Positions 1 to 9,312 of a stretch of DNA of 64,000 nt are shown here, in pieces. The DNA is from Pasteurella oralis (GTDB lineage: Bacteria; Pseudomonadota; Gammaproteobacteria; Enterobacterales; Pasteurellaceae): positions 1-64,000 of the forward strand of contig NZ_NXGB01000009.1 in the NCBI RefSeq assembly GCF_002850605.1. Direction: 5' to 3'. The notes beneath the pieces were generated by a model. That model was not told the DNA's origin. It worked only from the letters and a program-made list of their open reading frames with translations, and made no database searches. The stretch's first letter is position 1; every line of letters begins with the position of its first letter. A program made the position numbers and the translations under genes.

Positions 1-34
1 GTTTCCAATATTTCTGTAAACAAATAATAAATAC

Positions 35-70
35 AAAAACTCATGCGTTAAGTTGCATGAGTTTTCTATT
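35..70 (+). terminator. Terminator hairpin of a gene upstream of the window
   Basis: The arms AAAACTCATGC and GCATGAGTTTT flank an 8-base loop, followed by CTATT. It probably ends a plus-strand gene left of the window. The rest of the first 198 bases holds one USS (150-158) and no gene that I can support. Confidence 0.55.
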
Positions 71-198
71 CCACATAACTGAAATCATAAACAAGACATC
101 AAGTGTTTAGCGTTATTAGCTTAAATACAACAAAATTTCAAAAAAACTGACCGCACTTTATATCCAATCTTGTTTCACTAAAGCTTAGTGACATCATA

Positions 199-1539
199 TT
201 ATTTAGCTAACCGTTGTTCTAATAGCCACATTATCACTTCAGGGCTATTAAACACAGCATCCCATGTATTATGTGGATTATTATTAATAATGCCATTATC
301 GCCTACTTGTTGTACGCTAAATTCGGTATATTTCACATTTTTTGCATTCACTTTATTCTGCAAAATATCGTAATTAATTCGTGATCCTACTACAGGTGAA
401 ACTTTATCTTCGATACTATGGAAAAACCACATCGGTACATCTTTCAACACAGATAAACTCTCAACCGTCGCATTACCATCTATCCATTCAACAGTGTTAG
501 CTTCTCGTCCACTCATCAGTAATGCACCAGCAAAAAAGTGCGGTCGTTTTTGCAACAAATATAAGCCACCTTCTGCACCACGCGATAAGCCTACAATATA
601 AATACGTTTTGTATCAATATTAGGATTATTCGCCATCACCTCATCTAACATTTTAAATACTAGCTGATGACGATTATCTGTTTGCCAATGGATACCTTTT
701 TTATCAAACGGATCAAATACAGAAGCATATTGTGGTGCGAGTACAAATCCATCTTCATACTGCAAAGTAGCGATTGCGCCTTTACTTGACAATAAGTGTG
801 CCATATTATCTTTGCCAACTTGCCCTGAACCATGTAAAAACAGCGTTAATGGATACTTTTTGCCCTCTTGCAAAGTCGGTTTGTATAAACGATAAAGTAA
901 TTGATTATCTGTCTTAGCTAAAGAAATTGAATGAGCAGTGAAATCATCAATATAACGAGTTTTCACTTGCGCTTTAGTTGCTGCTTGCTTAATTTCACTA
1001 GACTGTAATGTCTTACCATTAGTTAATTTTAATAAGCCTGCTTGCTTAATCGTATACACTAATTTATCGTCATAAAATACAGGGACGCGATTAGCCTGTA
1101 CTTTTTCAACGTCAACAAGCTGTCCTGTACTATCTTTTGACTTAAATTTAACGGGTTGATTATTTTCTACTTTCAACGAGTAGAAATCCGCATTTTTATC
1201 CCGTTCATCTAACTCTAAAATCACAAATCGTCCCACTTTACTTTGATATGCCTTATTCGGCGTATCATTCACATAAGCTCGAAGTAAAGTTCGTGGCATC
1301 GCTTCTGCTTGCTCAAGTGCGGTCTGAATTTGGTAAATTTGACGTAAATCACTGCCTGCCAGTAAATTCGCTTCATATTCCAATGCAATACCCGTGATTT
1401 TCGCGCCTTTTTCTGTCACATCTGCTAACAAGGTGGCATTGATCGCTTTTGGCATTTGTGGACTATCTGGTATTTGAGTAGAAGCAGTACTAAATAAAGG
1501 AAAACTGGCACAAGATAAAATAAGTATTTTTCTTAACAT
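199..1539 (-). CDS. Secreted alpha/beta hydrolase (PHB-depolymerase/esterase-like)
   Basis: 446 aa. The N-terminus (MLRKILILSCASFPLFSTAS) looks like a signal peptide, so the enzyme is probably exported. Residues about 30-210 form a region I do not recognise. The C-terminal half is an alpha/beta hydrolase: an oxyanion strand with HGSGQ at 236-240, nucleophile motif GLSRG with Ser319, likely acid Asp377 (SIEDK) and likely base His423 (NNPHNTW). This arrangement is typical of PHB-depolymerase-type and related esterases, but the substrate cannot be read from sequence. It lies 66 bases downstream of the GntP-type permease on the same strand and may be read from the tetronate block. A link to tetronate release is only inference. 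Confidence 0.75.
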   Translation of the reverse strand: MLRKILILSCASFPLFSTASTQIPDSPQMPKAINATLLADVTEKGAKITGIALEYEANLLAGSDLRQIYQIQTALEQAEAMPRTLLRAYVNDTPNKAYQSKVGRFVILELDERDKNADFYSLKVENNQPVKFKSKDSTGQLVDVEKVQANRVPVFYDDKLVYTIKQAGLLKLTNGKTLQSSEIKQAATKAQVKTRYIDDFTAHSISLAKTDNQLLYRLYKPTLQEGKKYPLTLFLHGSGQVGKDNMAHLLSSKGAIATLQYEDGFVLAPQYASVFDPFDKKGIHWQTDNRHQLVFKMLDEVMANNPNIDTKRIYIVGLSRGAEGGLYLLQKRPHFFAGALLMSGREANTVEWIDGNATVESLSVLKDVPMWFFHSIEDKVSPVVGSRINYDILQNKVNAKNVKYTEFSVQQVGDNGIINNNPHNTWDAVFNSPEVIMWLLEQRLAK

Positions 1540-1605
1540 AACGAGGCTCCATAAAAGAATAGCAACAAACTAGGCGAGATTGTTGCTATTCATTAAGTTA
1601 ATTAA

Positions 1606-3072
1606 TTACAGTTTTTTACTTTGTACATTGACATATACAAGAATCGCAGCAAGTACACCCAGTGGTAATAACAAGTCAGTAATTGAGCCATCATTGCCCC
1701 AAATTAAGTTGGCTAAAATCACAGAACTACCACCAATTGCCCATGCAATTGTGGTAGGCACAGACCACACAATCATTTGCTTCTTCACATCATTGATTCC
1801 CATCATACGATTTACAACCCAGAATAAACTATCGTTGAAATAACCGAAGAATAAAGACCCCATTGTTGCAGCTTGCGCAGCTAATAACATATTCACACCT
1901 GGAATTTGTGCCAAAATAGGCGCAGAAATTGATGCTGCGGTAATCATTGCCACTGTACCTGAACCTTGAATAAAACGTACTAACGTCGAGACGATAAACG
2001 GAATCAAGATCGGTGAAATTGGTAACGCCGCAACCTGTTCTGCAAGCTCTTTACCTGCACCACTCTCACGTAAAACTGCACCTAATGCACCACCTGCACC
2101 CGTCACTAATAGGATAATCCCTGCGGTTTTTACGCCTTCTTCTAAATGCAATGCAGTTGTGGTTTTATCTACATTAGGTAATAAGGTATACACCGCGACT
2201 AATACGCTAATTGCCAATGCAATCATTGGATGACCAATGAAATTGAAGACTTGATAGAGTGTATTTTCAGCTAATGTCGGATTTGTTTTCGCCATTAAAC
2301 CTAAAATAGCTTTAATGAAAATCAAGCCTATTGGTAATAAAATCGGTAATAATGATAGACCTAGGCTTGGTAGATTTTTCTTCTCACGGCTCTCAATATA
2401 ATCATCGTATTTTTGTTTTAGTTCTTCTTGGCTAAACACTTCTTGGTTAAAAGTTGGATATTTTTTATCTAACCATTTCGCATAAAGTACCATACCCACT
2501 ACAGGTAATACTGCCATCCCCATACCAACTAACAACATTGCGCCAATATCAACACTAAATAGACCCGCTACCCCCAATGGACCTGGTGTTGGTGGTACAG
2601 TATGATGGGTTACAACTAATCCCCCAGCTAATGCAACACCCAATGTCAATAATGAACGTTTACCATTCTTAGCCAATGCTTTAGCGACTGGATAAAGAAT
2701 GACGAACGCAGAATCAACGAAAATCGGGATACTCACAACATAACCCGTTATCGCTAATGCCCATTCTTCTTTTTTCTTACCCAGGAATTTAATGAAACTA
2801 TATGCCATTTTTTCAGCAGCACCAGATACTTCAAGAATGCTCCCCATCATGACACCAAGACCGATAACAATCCCAATTCCCCCTAAAGTACCACCAAATC
2901 CTTTTGTAATTGCACCTAACGTGTTATCTACACTCAGTCCCCCGATTAAACCAGCAATCGCGGCGGCAATCAGCATTGCAATGAACGCATGCACTCGAGT
3001 TTTTAATACTAAAAACACTAACACAAATACGGCAACTAACAAGCCGATAATTGGAATAGGTAATCCAAACAT
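1606..3072 (-). CDS. GntP-family acid sugar:H+ symporter, probably for tetronates
   Basis: 488 aa, almost entirely hydrophobic, with about a dozen membrane segments and a hydrophilic stretch near residues 205-235. It opens with MFGLPIPIIGLLVAVFVLV and resembles the gluconate/GntP family of inner-membrane proton symporters. A good ribosome site (AGGAGG) precedes the ATG, and it follows denD by 11 bases on the same strand. GntP-type permeases are often placed beside denD/otn genes, so erythronate, threonate or a related C4 acid is the likely substrate. Gluconate itself is a possible alternative. Confidence 0.85.
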   Translation of the reverse strand: MFGLPIPIIGLLVAVFVLVFLVLKTRVHAFIAMLIAAAIAGLIGGLSVDNTLGAITKGFGGTLGGIGIVIGLGVMMGSILEVSGAAEKMAYSFIKFLGKKKEEWALAITGYVVSIPIFVDSAFVILYPVAKALAKNGKRSLLTLGVALAGGLVVTHHTVPPTPGPLGVAGLFSVDIGAMLLVGMGMAVLPVVGMVLYAKWLDKKYPTFNQEVFSQEELKQKYDDYIESREKKNLPSLGLSLLPILLPIGLIFIKAILGLMAKTNPTLAENTLYQVFNFIGHPMIALAISVLVAVYTLLPNVDKTTTALHLEEGVKTAGIILLVTGAGGALGAVLRESGAGKELAEQVAALPISPILIPFIVSTLVRFIQGSGTVAMITAASISAPILAQIPGVNMLLAAQAATMGSLFFGYFNDSLFWVVNRMMGINDVKKQMIVWSVPTTIAWAIGGSSVILANLIWGNDGSITDLLLPLGVLAAILVYVNVQSKKL

Positions 3073-3083
3073 AACGCCTCCTG

Positions 3084-4031
3084 TTACATATCACATTGAA
3101 TAAATTGTTGAATCACATCAGCAAAATTTTGATCAGCGCTAAAACCTAAACCAAACGCTTGTGAACAGTTAATCGCAGCAGGCCAACTTGCCACGATATT
3201 ATTTATGCCTTCATCAAATTCAAATTTCACATACTGTAAAATCTGTTCTCCTTTAACCTTCGCTAAATCAGCCAGCATTTGTTCAACACTCACGCTAAAG
3301 CCCGGTAAGTTGATGACATGCCAATCGCGTGCAGGTAAAGAAGGTAATTGAAGTGCATGAATAAAATTGTTGACGACGGTATTCGGGCTGGATAACCATA
3401 AATTCAGTTTTTCTGATACAGGGCAAATCGCCTCTTCTTGCTGTAGAGGTTCACGAATAATACTGCTCACAAAAGAAGAAGCTGCTTTATTTGGCTTGCC
3501 TGGACGAATACAGATCGTTGGTAAACGCAAAACAATCCCATCCACAAAACCTTTGCGACTATAATCATTGATTAATAGCTCACACATCGCTTTTTGTGCA
3601 CCATAGGTTGACTGTGGCGTGACTGCGGTATGATCTTGAATCAATGCAGGTAACTGACCACCATATACCGCTAAAGAACTGGTGAAAATGAAACGAATTT
3701 TAGGATTATTATGACGACAAATTTCAAGCAAATTACGTGTTGCTAAAAAATTAATTTGATAGCCCAGATCTGGATCTTGTTCCGCATGACTACTCACAAT
3801 TGCAGCTAAATGAAAAACCACATCTGTTTTACTATCAATAATGTCTTCTAATCCCACTGGATGACGTAAATCCATTTCGTAACAACGCACTCTTGGATCA
3901 TTATTTGGCGCCACAGGCTTAATCACATCAATCAGAATAAGCTCATCGACTACCACATTAGATTGGGATAACAAGGTTTTTGCTAAACGTTGTCCAAGAA
4001 ATCCTTGTCCTCCCGTAATAACAATTTTCAT
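3084..4031 (-). CDS. denD: D-erythronate dehydrogenase
   Basis: 315 aa from the ATG at 4031, six bases after GAGGAG; an in-frame ATG three bases earlier is also possible. It is an extended SDR/NAD-dependent epimerase-type protein: the Rossmann motif GGQGFLG is at the N-terminus, FTSSLAVYGG carries the SDR serine, and STYGAQKA gives the Tyr-xxx-Lys catalytic pair. DenD oxidises D-erythronate to the 2-oxo acid, which OtnI then isomerises. It is separated from the other otn genes by two hydrolase genes and a terminator, so it is probably transcribed with the permease from its own short promoter region (4035-4095). Confidence 0.85.
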   Translation of the reverse strand: MKIVITGGQGFLGQRLAKTLLSQSNVVVDELILIDVIKPVAPNNDPRVRCYEMDLRHPVGLEDIIDSKTDVVFHLAAIVSSHAEQDPDLGYQINFLATRNLLEICRHNNPKIRFIFTSSLAVYGGQLPALIQDHTAVTPQSTYGAQKAMCELLINDYSRKGFVDGIVLRLPTICIRPGKPNKAASSFVSSIIREPLQQEEAICPVSEKLNLWLSSPNTVVNNFIHALQLPSLPARDWHVINLPGFSVSVEQMLADLAKVKGEQILQYVKFEFDEGINNIVASWPAAINCSQAFGLGFSADQNFADVIQQFIQCDM

Positions 4032-4095
4032 CATTTTCTCCTCAATTTCTGATCGCACTTTTGGCTATATTTTGTGCAAATCACGGTTTAGGATG

Positions 4096-4134
4096 TAAAA
4101 AATGCCCTACCCATCAACAGCAGGGCATTTTTAC
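4096..4134 (-). terminator. Terminator after the membrane hydrolase gene
   Basis: Arms AAAAATGCCCT and AGGGCATTTTT surround an unpaired loop of about 15 bases, with A/T runs on both outer sides. It lies just past the stop of the 4168-5967 gene and before denD, so it divides the tetronate region into two transcription units. Confidence 0.75.
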
Positions 4135-4167
4135 CAATTAATAACAACGTTGCTGACTAATTAAGTT

Positions 4168-5967
4168 TTATGCGAGGAATCGACCAATTACTTGACCGCC
4201 TACTAAAACCCAAGTCATTAAGAGAGAGGTGAAAAATACACCCAAATAAATGTAACCCGTTTTCAAATAGCACCAGTGATTGATTACAGTAAACACAATG
4301 AACTGTGGAATAATGACAGCTAACATCATCATCCAGCGCCCACCAAATTGTGGTAAACCGAGTAAATCGAAGCCAGGACCAATTTGCATAAAGCCAGGCA
4401 CAAAATGGAATAGCCACAAGATAACTAATCCCGCTGTGGCAAAAATGATTGTTTTGATACTCCAAATAATTAGTGTTGAATGGAAAGATGCCGCCAATTT
4501 TTGCTTCATTTGTACTGATACAATCAATCCATTAAAGATGAAGAAAAAGGCTAAAATCGGTAACCAATAAACAAAGAACAAACTAAAACGTTCTGCAGTT
4601 AACGGTTTCAACAATGGCCATAAGAAGCGTAATTCTACGCTCAAAGCTTGATAAATTAAGCTTGTAAGTAAATACAAACCTAAAACTAATAGCACGCTGA
4701 GTAGTAAATAACGCCCAATAATTTGACCTGTTGTTAATACCGAAGAATGACTGGTTACACCAAATTCCGCCAGTGAAATAGCCGCTTTTCTTTTCCATAG
4801 GCTAAATAAAATTAAGCCAACAATACCACTTACAACTAGCCATAAAACAATACCATTACCCATTTCTAATGGCATAAAGCTCAATTTAGATGCAATAGGT
4901 TCATTCGCACCGCCCCACTGAGTAAACAATGGATACAGCAACATAGTTAACACAATATTGACCGCAGCAAACACCCACCATTGTTTATCAGAAATTGCGG
5001 TTTTTTCTGTCACAGGTTTACGTGCGGCAGAGAAATATGCGCTGTTTAATAAGCCACTTGCGAAAAATAATGCGGCGATTAAGGCTGAGCCTAAAGCAAA
5101 TAACCCCGCAAACTCTTTATACCAATAAGTCTGCTGATCAGGTTCAAGCCAATCTGTCCCTTTTTCGCCATTTTGTAGCGCTTGGTTAAACCAAAGAATG
5201 GCTTCCTTATTACTGTCAGCCGCAATCATCACACCAAGATGAGTTCCATCAACTATAGCAGCACGACGTGCAGAACCATCGTTAAAATCACCATAAGTAT
5301 GATCCCATTTTAATGTGTCACTTTCCGCCAAACCAAAAGCACTCAAACGTTTAGGGTGAGTGACTAAATCTTTCACAGGGAAAGTTCTTTCACGGTAACC
5401 ACCAATTTCCTCATATAAACCTTGAGTTAATAAGTAGTTATTCAGCTCCATATCGCCACCATTACTACTTAATCCATTGACTGCTTTATGATCTGGATTA
5501 AGTTTAGCGACACGAATCGCGTTCAGCGCACCTGTTGAGTGCCCAAAAACGCCTAAACGTGTTTTATCTACGAAAGGTAAGGATTTCAAATATTGATAGC
5601 CGTTATTTGCCCCACTCATATTTTTATTCGAAGCAGGCAACTTTGTCGAATAACCATGCCCAAAGTGGTCAATCGCCAATACCACAAAACCACGTTTTGC
5701 TAACTCTAACGCGCCAAAAGTACTGGTTGCTTCTTTATCACTTTGGTAGCCATGCAAAGCAAGTAAGCCTGCTTTGGGATTTTCTGCGCTTGCAGAAACA
5801 GGACGATATAATTTAGCAACCATAGGTTGCATTTCTTCAGTCATAAAACTGACCGAACTTACTTCAATCCGCCCGAAATCACGATCAATAGAAGAGGCAA
5901 GATAAGCACAAAGGAAAGTGAATAACAAAAATACACTCCCCCAAAGATAATTTTTTGTTAAATTCAT
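4168..5967 (-). CDS. Alpha/beta hydrolase fused to a multi-pass membrane domain
   Basis: 599 aa from the ATG at 5967, which has GAAGGAG six bases upstream. Reading order: one membrane segment (about 7-26); an alpha/beta hydrolase domain (about 45-265) with LHGYQ at 71-75, GHSTG nucleophile (Ser144) and likely catalytic His243 (DGTHLG); then from about 285 to the end some eight hydrophobic segments. The hydrolase would sit in the periplasm if the first helix is N-in. I know no characterised protein of this architecture. It starts two bases after the stop of the cyclase gene, so the two are clearly co-transcribed and probably translationally coupled within the otn operon. The substrate is unknown; a sugar-acid ester or lactone is an inference from context. 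Confidence 0.7.
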   Translation of the reverse strand: MNLTKNYLWGSVFLLFTFLCAYLASSIDRDFGRIEVSSVSFMTEEMQPMVAKLYRPVSASAENPKAGLLALHGYQSDKEATSTFGALELAKRGFVVLAIDHFGHGYSTKLPASNKNMSGANNGYQYLKSLPFVDKTRLGVFGHSTGALNAIRVAKLNPDHKAVNGLSSNGGDMELNNYLLTQGLYEEIGGYRERTFPVKDLVTHPKRLSAFGLAESDTLKWDHTYGDFNDGSARRAAIVDGTHLGVMIAADSNKEAILWFNQALQNGEKGTDWLEPDQQTYWYKEFAGLFALGSALIAALFFASGLLNSAYFSAARKPVTEKTAISDKQWWVFAAVNIVLTMLLYPLFTQWGGANEPIASKLSFMPLEMGNGIVLWLVVSGIVGLILFSLWKRKAAISLAEFGVTSHSSVLTTGQIIGRYLLLSVLLVLGLYLLTSLIYQALSVELRFLWPLLKPLTAERFSLFFVYWLPILAFFFIFNGLIVSVQMKQKLAASFHSTLIIWSIKTIIFATAGLVILWLFHFVPGFMQIGPGFDLLGLPQFGGRWMMMLAVIIPQFIVFTVINHWCYLKTGYIYLGVFFTSLLMTWVLVGGQVIGRFLA

Positions 5968-5968
5968 A

Positions 5969-6643
5969 TTAAACTCCTTCTGCCAGTACAGTGACTTGTG
6001 CACTATCAATTCCTTTGACTAATAAAGGCATTGCTAAAACACGTTTTAAAGTTTTGTTATTGAGCTGTGATAATTTCATGTCTTCAATAATGCAAATAAA
6101 GTTATCTTTGTACATTCCCAGCATCACTTGATGAGCCTCAACACCATGATCAGGATTCGCCGGTGAAGCAAGGGAAATAAAATCAAAACCAATGGCTTTC
6201 AAATTACTCGCATGATCAATCAAATATTTCGCAGCTTGAATACTGACTGCTCCACCATTTGCTGCATATTGCTGTGGATCATCAACCCTTAATTGCTCTA
6301 ATCCAGTGCGAATGAATAAACCATCTGCTTGCTGAATTTGTGCTAAATAAGGTTCAAGATCTTCTGGCTCAATTAATGTACCTGCCGTTTTAGGCACATC
6401 AATCAAAAGGGGCTTTTCATAAATAAACTGTGTTAAAGGTAACTCGGTAATAGATAACCCATTTGGATTAAAATGCTTAGGCGCATCAAAATGCGTACCA
6501 AAATGATTAAACAAATGAATAATGGCACTGTTATACACATCACCTTGTGCCGTGCTTGTACAAATATCATAAGTCAGTGTAGGCTCACCCGGAAATCCTG
6601 GGTCCTTCACATCTAATGGATAAGAAAGTAACTGATAATTCAT
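5969..6643 (-). CDS. Cyclase-family metal-dependent hydrolase (kynurenine formamidase-like)
   Basis: 224 aa from the ATG at 6643, chosen because AGGTGA lies six bases upstream. It carries the family signature HxGTHxDxPxH as His47, Gly49-Thr50-His51, Asp53, Pro55 and His57, which binds the divalent metal in the cyclase superfamily (bacterial kynurenine formamidase, isatin hydrolase). Nothing here belongs to tryptophan catabolism. It lies 14 bases downstream of otnI and directly upstream of the membrane hydrolase, so a role as lactonase or amidase feeding the tetronate pathway is plausible but unproven. Confidence 0.78.
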   Translation of the reverse strand: MNYQLLSYPLDVKDPGFPGEPTLTYDICTSTAQGDVYNSAIIHLFNHFGTHFDAPKHFNPNGLSITELPLTQFIYEKPLLIDVPKTAGTLIEPEDLEPYLAQIQQADGLFIRTGLEQLRVDDPQQYAANGGAVSIQAAKYLIDHASNLKAIGFDFISLASPANPDHGVEAHQVMLGMYKDNFICIIEDMKLSQLNNKTLKRVLAMPLLVKGIDSAQVTVLAEGV

Positions 6644-6657
6644 TGCTATCACCTGAT

Positions 6658-7440
6658 CTATTCTTGCTGATAAGGTTTAAACCAATCTAAACCCGCGACA
6701 GTTTCAATTCTTGGTTTATACTCACAACCAACAAATCCTTGATAACCAATTTGATCCAACTTATCAAAAAGATATTGATAATTTATTTCACCTTCATCAG
6801 GCTCATGACGATCGGGCACTGATGCGATTTGAATATGTGCGACTTTATCTTTGAGTTGATCAGTTAGGCGTGATAAATTGCCATCAACATTTTGCGCGTG
6901 AAAATAATCCAGTTGAATAAAGACATTATCTCTATCCACTAAATTGACAATTTCTAAGGTATCAAACTGACTTTTTAACAAATAATTCGGCTTAACTTGC
7001 GGGCTTAACGCTTCTAATAAGATCTTGATTCCATGCGGTTTAAATTTTTCTGCCGCATAGCGAAGATTGTTGACAAATGTTTGTTTATATTGCGTTTTAT
7101 CTGCACCTTCTGGCACAACAGCTGCCATAATATGTACATTAGGGCAATTCAGGGCAAGTGCGTATTCTAAAGCTAAATCAATGTCACGTTGGCTATCTGC
7201 TTCACGATTTGGAATAGCAGAAACACCCCATTCACCTTCATCAATATTGCCTGCTGATGTATTAAATAACACCTGCTGTAAACTATATTGATCTAATTTC
7301 GCTTTCAGCACATCTGCTGGATAGTCATAGGGCCATAAATATTCAACATATTTAAACCCAGCTTTCGCAGCGGCTTCAAAACGATCTAAAAAAGGCACCT
7401 CAGTGAACATCATGGTTAAATTTGCTGCAAATTTTGGCAT
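6658..7440 (-). CDS. otnI: 2-oxo-tetronate isomerase
   Basis: 260 aa, the usual length of the hydroxypyruvate isomerase (Hyi)-like TIM barrel family. Internal landmarks include [11 protein letters not shown] near the N-terminus, LLEALSPQ, and a C-terminal FVGCEYKP. In the characterised tetronate pathway OtnI interconverts 2-oxo- and 3-oxo-tetronate in the cytoplasm, after LtnD or DenD. It starts one base after the otnC stop, as part of the ltnD-otnK-otnC-otnI operon. Hydroxypyruvate isomerase activity is the older annotation of such proteins; the context favours OtnI. Confidence 0.88.
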   Translation of the reverse strand: MPKFAANLTMMFTEVPFLDRFEAAAKAGFKYVEYLWPYDYPADVLKAKLDQYSLQQVLFNTSAGNIDEGEWGVSAIPNREADSQRDIDLALEYALALNCPNVHIMAAVVPEGADKTQYKQTFVNNLRYAAEKFKPHGIKILLEALSPQVKPNYLLKSQFDTLEIVNLVDRDNVFIQLDYFHAQNVDGNLSRLTDQLKDKVAHIQIASVPDRHEPDEGEINYQYLFDKLDQIGYQGFVGCEYKPRIETVAGLDWFKPYQQE

Positions 7441-7441
7441 A

Positions 7442-8074
7442 TTACTTTCCTCTATTTTCGAGATCTTTCACTTCGTTATCAGTGAGATAACGAATTTTTT
7501 GTCCTTGCAAAATAAAATACAGCTTTGCGGTTTCTTCTAATTCTTCGGTATTGTCTACTGCATCAACTAAATCGCAGCCTGTTACGACAACACCGTGATT
7601 AGCTAATAAAAATGCTTTACCAGATAAGGCTCTTTCACTCAATTCACGTGCAATATTCACATCTCCTGGGCGATAATAAGGAATCACAGGCAATTTACCT
7701 ACTCGCATGACATAGTAAGGTGTGAACGCTTGCATCGCGTTATCTGGATTTAAATTTTCCAAACAAGATAACGCTGTTAAATAAGTGGAATGTAAATGCA
7801 CAATGGCTTTACAATCTGGATTTTTTTTGTACATCGCGAGATGAAATACCGATTCTTTCGACGGTTTTTTACCAGATAACACATTCCCATCCATATCAAG
7901 CACAGATAAGCTTTCAGCCTCTAAACGACCTAAAGATGAGCCGGTGGGGGTAACTACAATCCGTTTATCATCTAAACGAACTGATAAATTTCCTGCCCCT
8001 CCTACGGTATAACCACGCTCAAACAACGAGCGTGCAAGATTGACCATTTCGATTTTTTGTTCTAATTCCGTCAT
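7442..8074 (-). CDS. otnC: 3-oxo-tetronate 4-phosphate decarboxylase
   Basis: 210 aa, class II aldolase/adducin fold. The zinc site is visible as HLHSTY in the middle and the later LLANHGVV. An N-terminal GGAGNLSVR loop is typical of the fuculose/ribulose phosphate aldolase group. OtnC decarboxylates 3-oxo-tetronate 4-phosphate to dihydroxyacetone phosphate. It overlaps the end of otnK by four bases, indicating translational coupling. Confidence 0.88.
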   Translation of the reverse strand: MTELEQKIEMVNLARSLFERGYTVGGAGNLSVRLDDKRIVVTPTGSSLGRLEAESLSVLDMDGNVLSGKKPSKESVFHLAMYKKNPDCKAIVHLHSTYLTALSCLENLNPDNAMQAFTPYYVMRVGKLPVIPYYRPGDVNIARELSERALSGKAFLLANHGVVVTGCDLVDAVDNTEELEETAKLYFILQGQKIRYLTDNEVKDLENRGK

Positions 8075-9312
8075 ACAAACATTCCTTGTGCAAAAGCAAA
8101 AAAGTCTTCTGTACCAAAGTTACCTGATTTCAATGCTAAGAAAATATTGTCATCTAATGCTTTTAACCAAGGCACGCCTGGCGCAATTTGTTTACCAATA
8201 TGGAATCCAGTAAAGCCCAGTTGCTGTACAACAATGCTTGAAGTTTCCCCCCCCGCCGTGATGAAATTTACTACACCTGCTGCTTTTAATTTTTGTGCTA
8301 ATTGAGCAAAGGTATTCTCAATTGCATGACTTGCTTTATCTGCACCAAATTCTGCTTGAATCTGTTTCAATTTCTCTGGCGAAACTGTGGCATAAACCAT
8401 CGGGGCTAATGCATGATGTAAATTTGTAATGACCCATTGCGCTAGCTCATCAGCGTAAGCTGGATTCGAAATGCTTTGTGCTACGTCTAAGTAAAAGTGC
8501 GGTGCTTTTTCGGCATATTTCGCCACCTGTTTATTGGTCATGACAGAGCAAGAACCTGACAACACAACCGTTTTTGCTTTACTTGGTAATAACGCATTAT
8601 CCCCTTGCTTACCACCACTTAAACGTGCTGCCATGTAAGCAGCTAAACCAGAACCCCCTGTGACTAATTTAAAATCAGCGATCGTCTCTGCAAGGACCGC
8701 TAATTGGCTGTTATCCACAGAGTCCACTACTGCATAACGACAGCCTTGCTGCTTTAATTCAGCAAAGCGTGACTTCACAAATTCACAGCCTTTCATGAGA
8801 TCTGCATAGCTCACTAAACCCGTCTTACCTCGTGCTTGCTTATCCATTAAGCGTACTAAATTAGCATCTTTCATCGGTGTAATTGGGTGATTTTGCATGC
8901 CAGATTCATTTAAAAGCACATTACCCACAAACAAATAACCATTAAAAATAGTACGACCATTCACAGGTAATGCAGGACAAATCATCGTGAAATCATCTTG
9001 TAACGCATCTAATAATGCATCAGTAACCGGACCAATATTACCTTTCTCAGTACTATCAAAAGTGGAACAATATTTAAAATAAAACTGTTTACACCCATTT
9101 TGCTGCAACCACGCTAATGCTTGTAACGATTGGGCAATCGCTTCTTCGACTGGATTTGAACGCGATTTTAAGCTGATTACGATGGCATCAACTTGACTTT
9201 GTAATGCACAATCAGGTACACCATTCATCTGTACTGTTTTCAGTCCATTTTCTACTAAGAAGCTAGCAATATCACTTGCTCCAGTGAAATCATCTGCAAT
9301 CACACCTAACAT
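8071..9312 (-). CDS. otnK: 3-oxo-tetronate kinase
   Basis: 413 aa, full length for the four-carbon acid sugar kinase (DUF1537) family. The N-terminal sugar-binding domain starts MLGVIADDFTGASD, the family hallmark. The C-terminal nucleotide-binding part has VVLSGSCS and the glycine-rich TAGGETSS. It phosphorylates 3-oxo-tetronate at C4 for OtnC. It overlaps ltnD by a single base and otnC by four. One USS lies inside the gene at 8495. Confidence 0.9.
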   Translation of the reverse strand: MLGVIADDFTGASDIASFLVENGLKTVQMNGVPDCALQSQVDAIVISLKSRSNPVEEAIAQSLQALAWLQQNGCKQFYFKYCSTFDSTEKGNIGPVTDALLDALQDDFTMICPALPVNGRTIFNGYLFVGNVLLNESGMQNHPITPMKDANLVRLMDKQARGKTGLVSYADLMKGCEFVKSRFAELKQQGCRYAVVDSVDNSQLAVLAETIADFKLVTGGSGLAAYMAARLSGGKQGDNALLPSKAKTVVLSGSCSVMTNKQVAKYAEKAPHFYLDVAQSISNPAYADELAQWVITNLHHALAPMVYATVSPEKLKQIQAEFGADKASHAIENTFAQLAQKLKAAGVVNFITAGGETSSIVVQQLGFTGFHIGKQIAPGVPWLKALDDNIFLALKSGNFGTEDFFAFAQGMFV

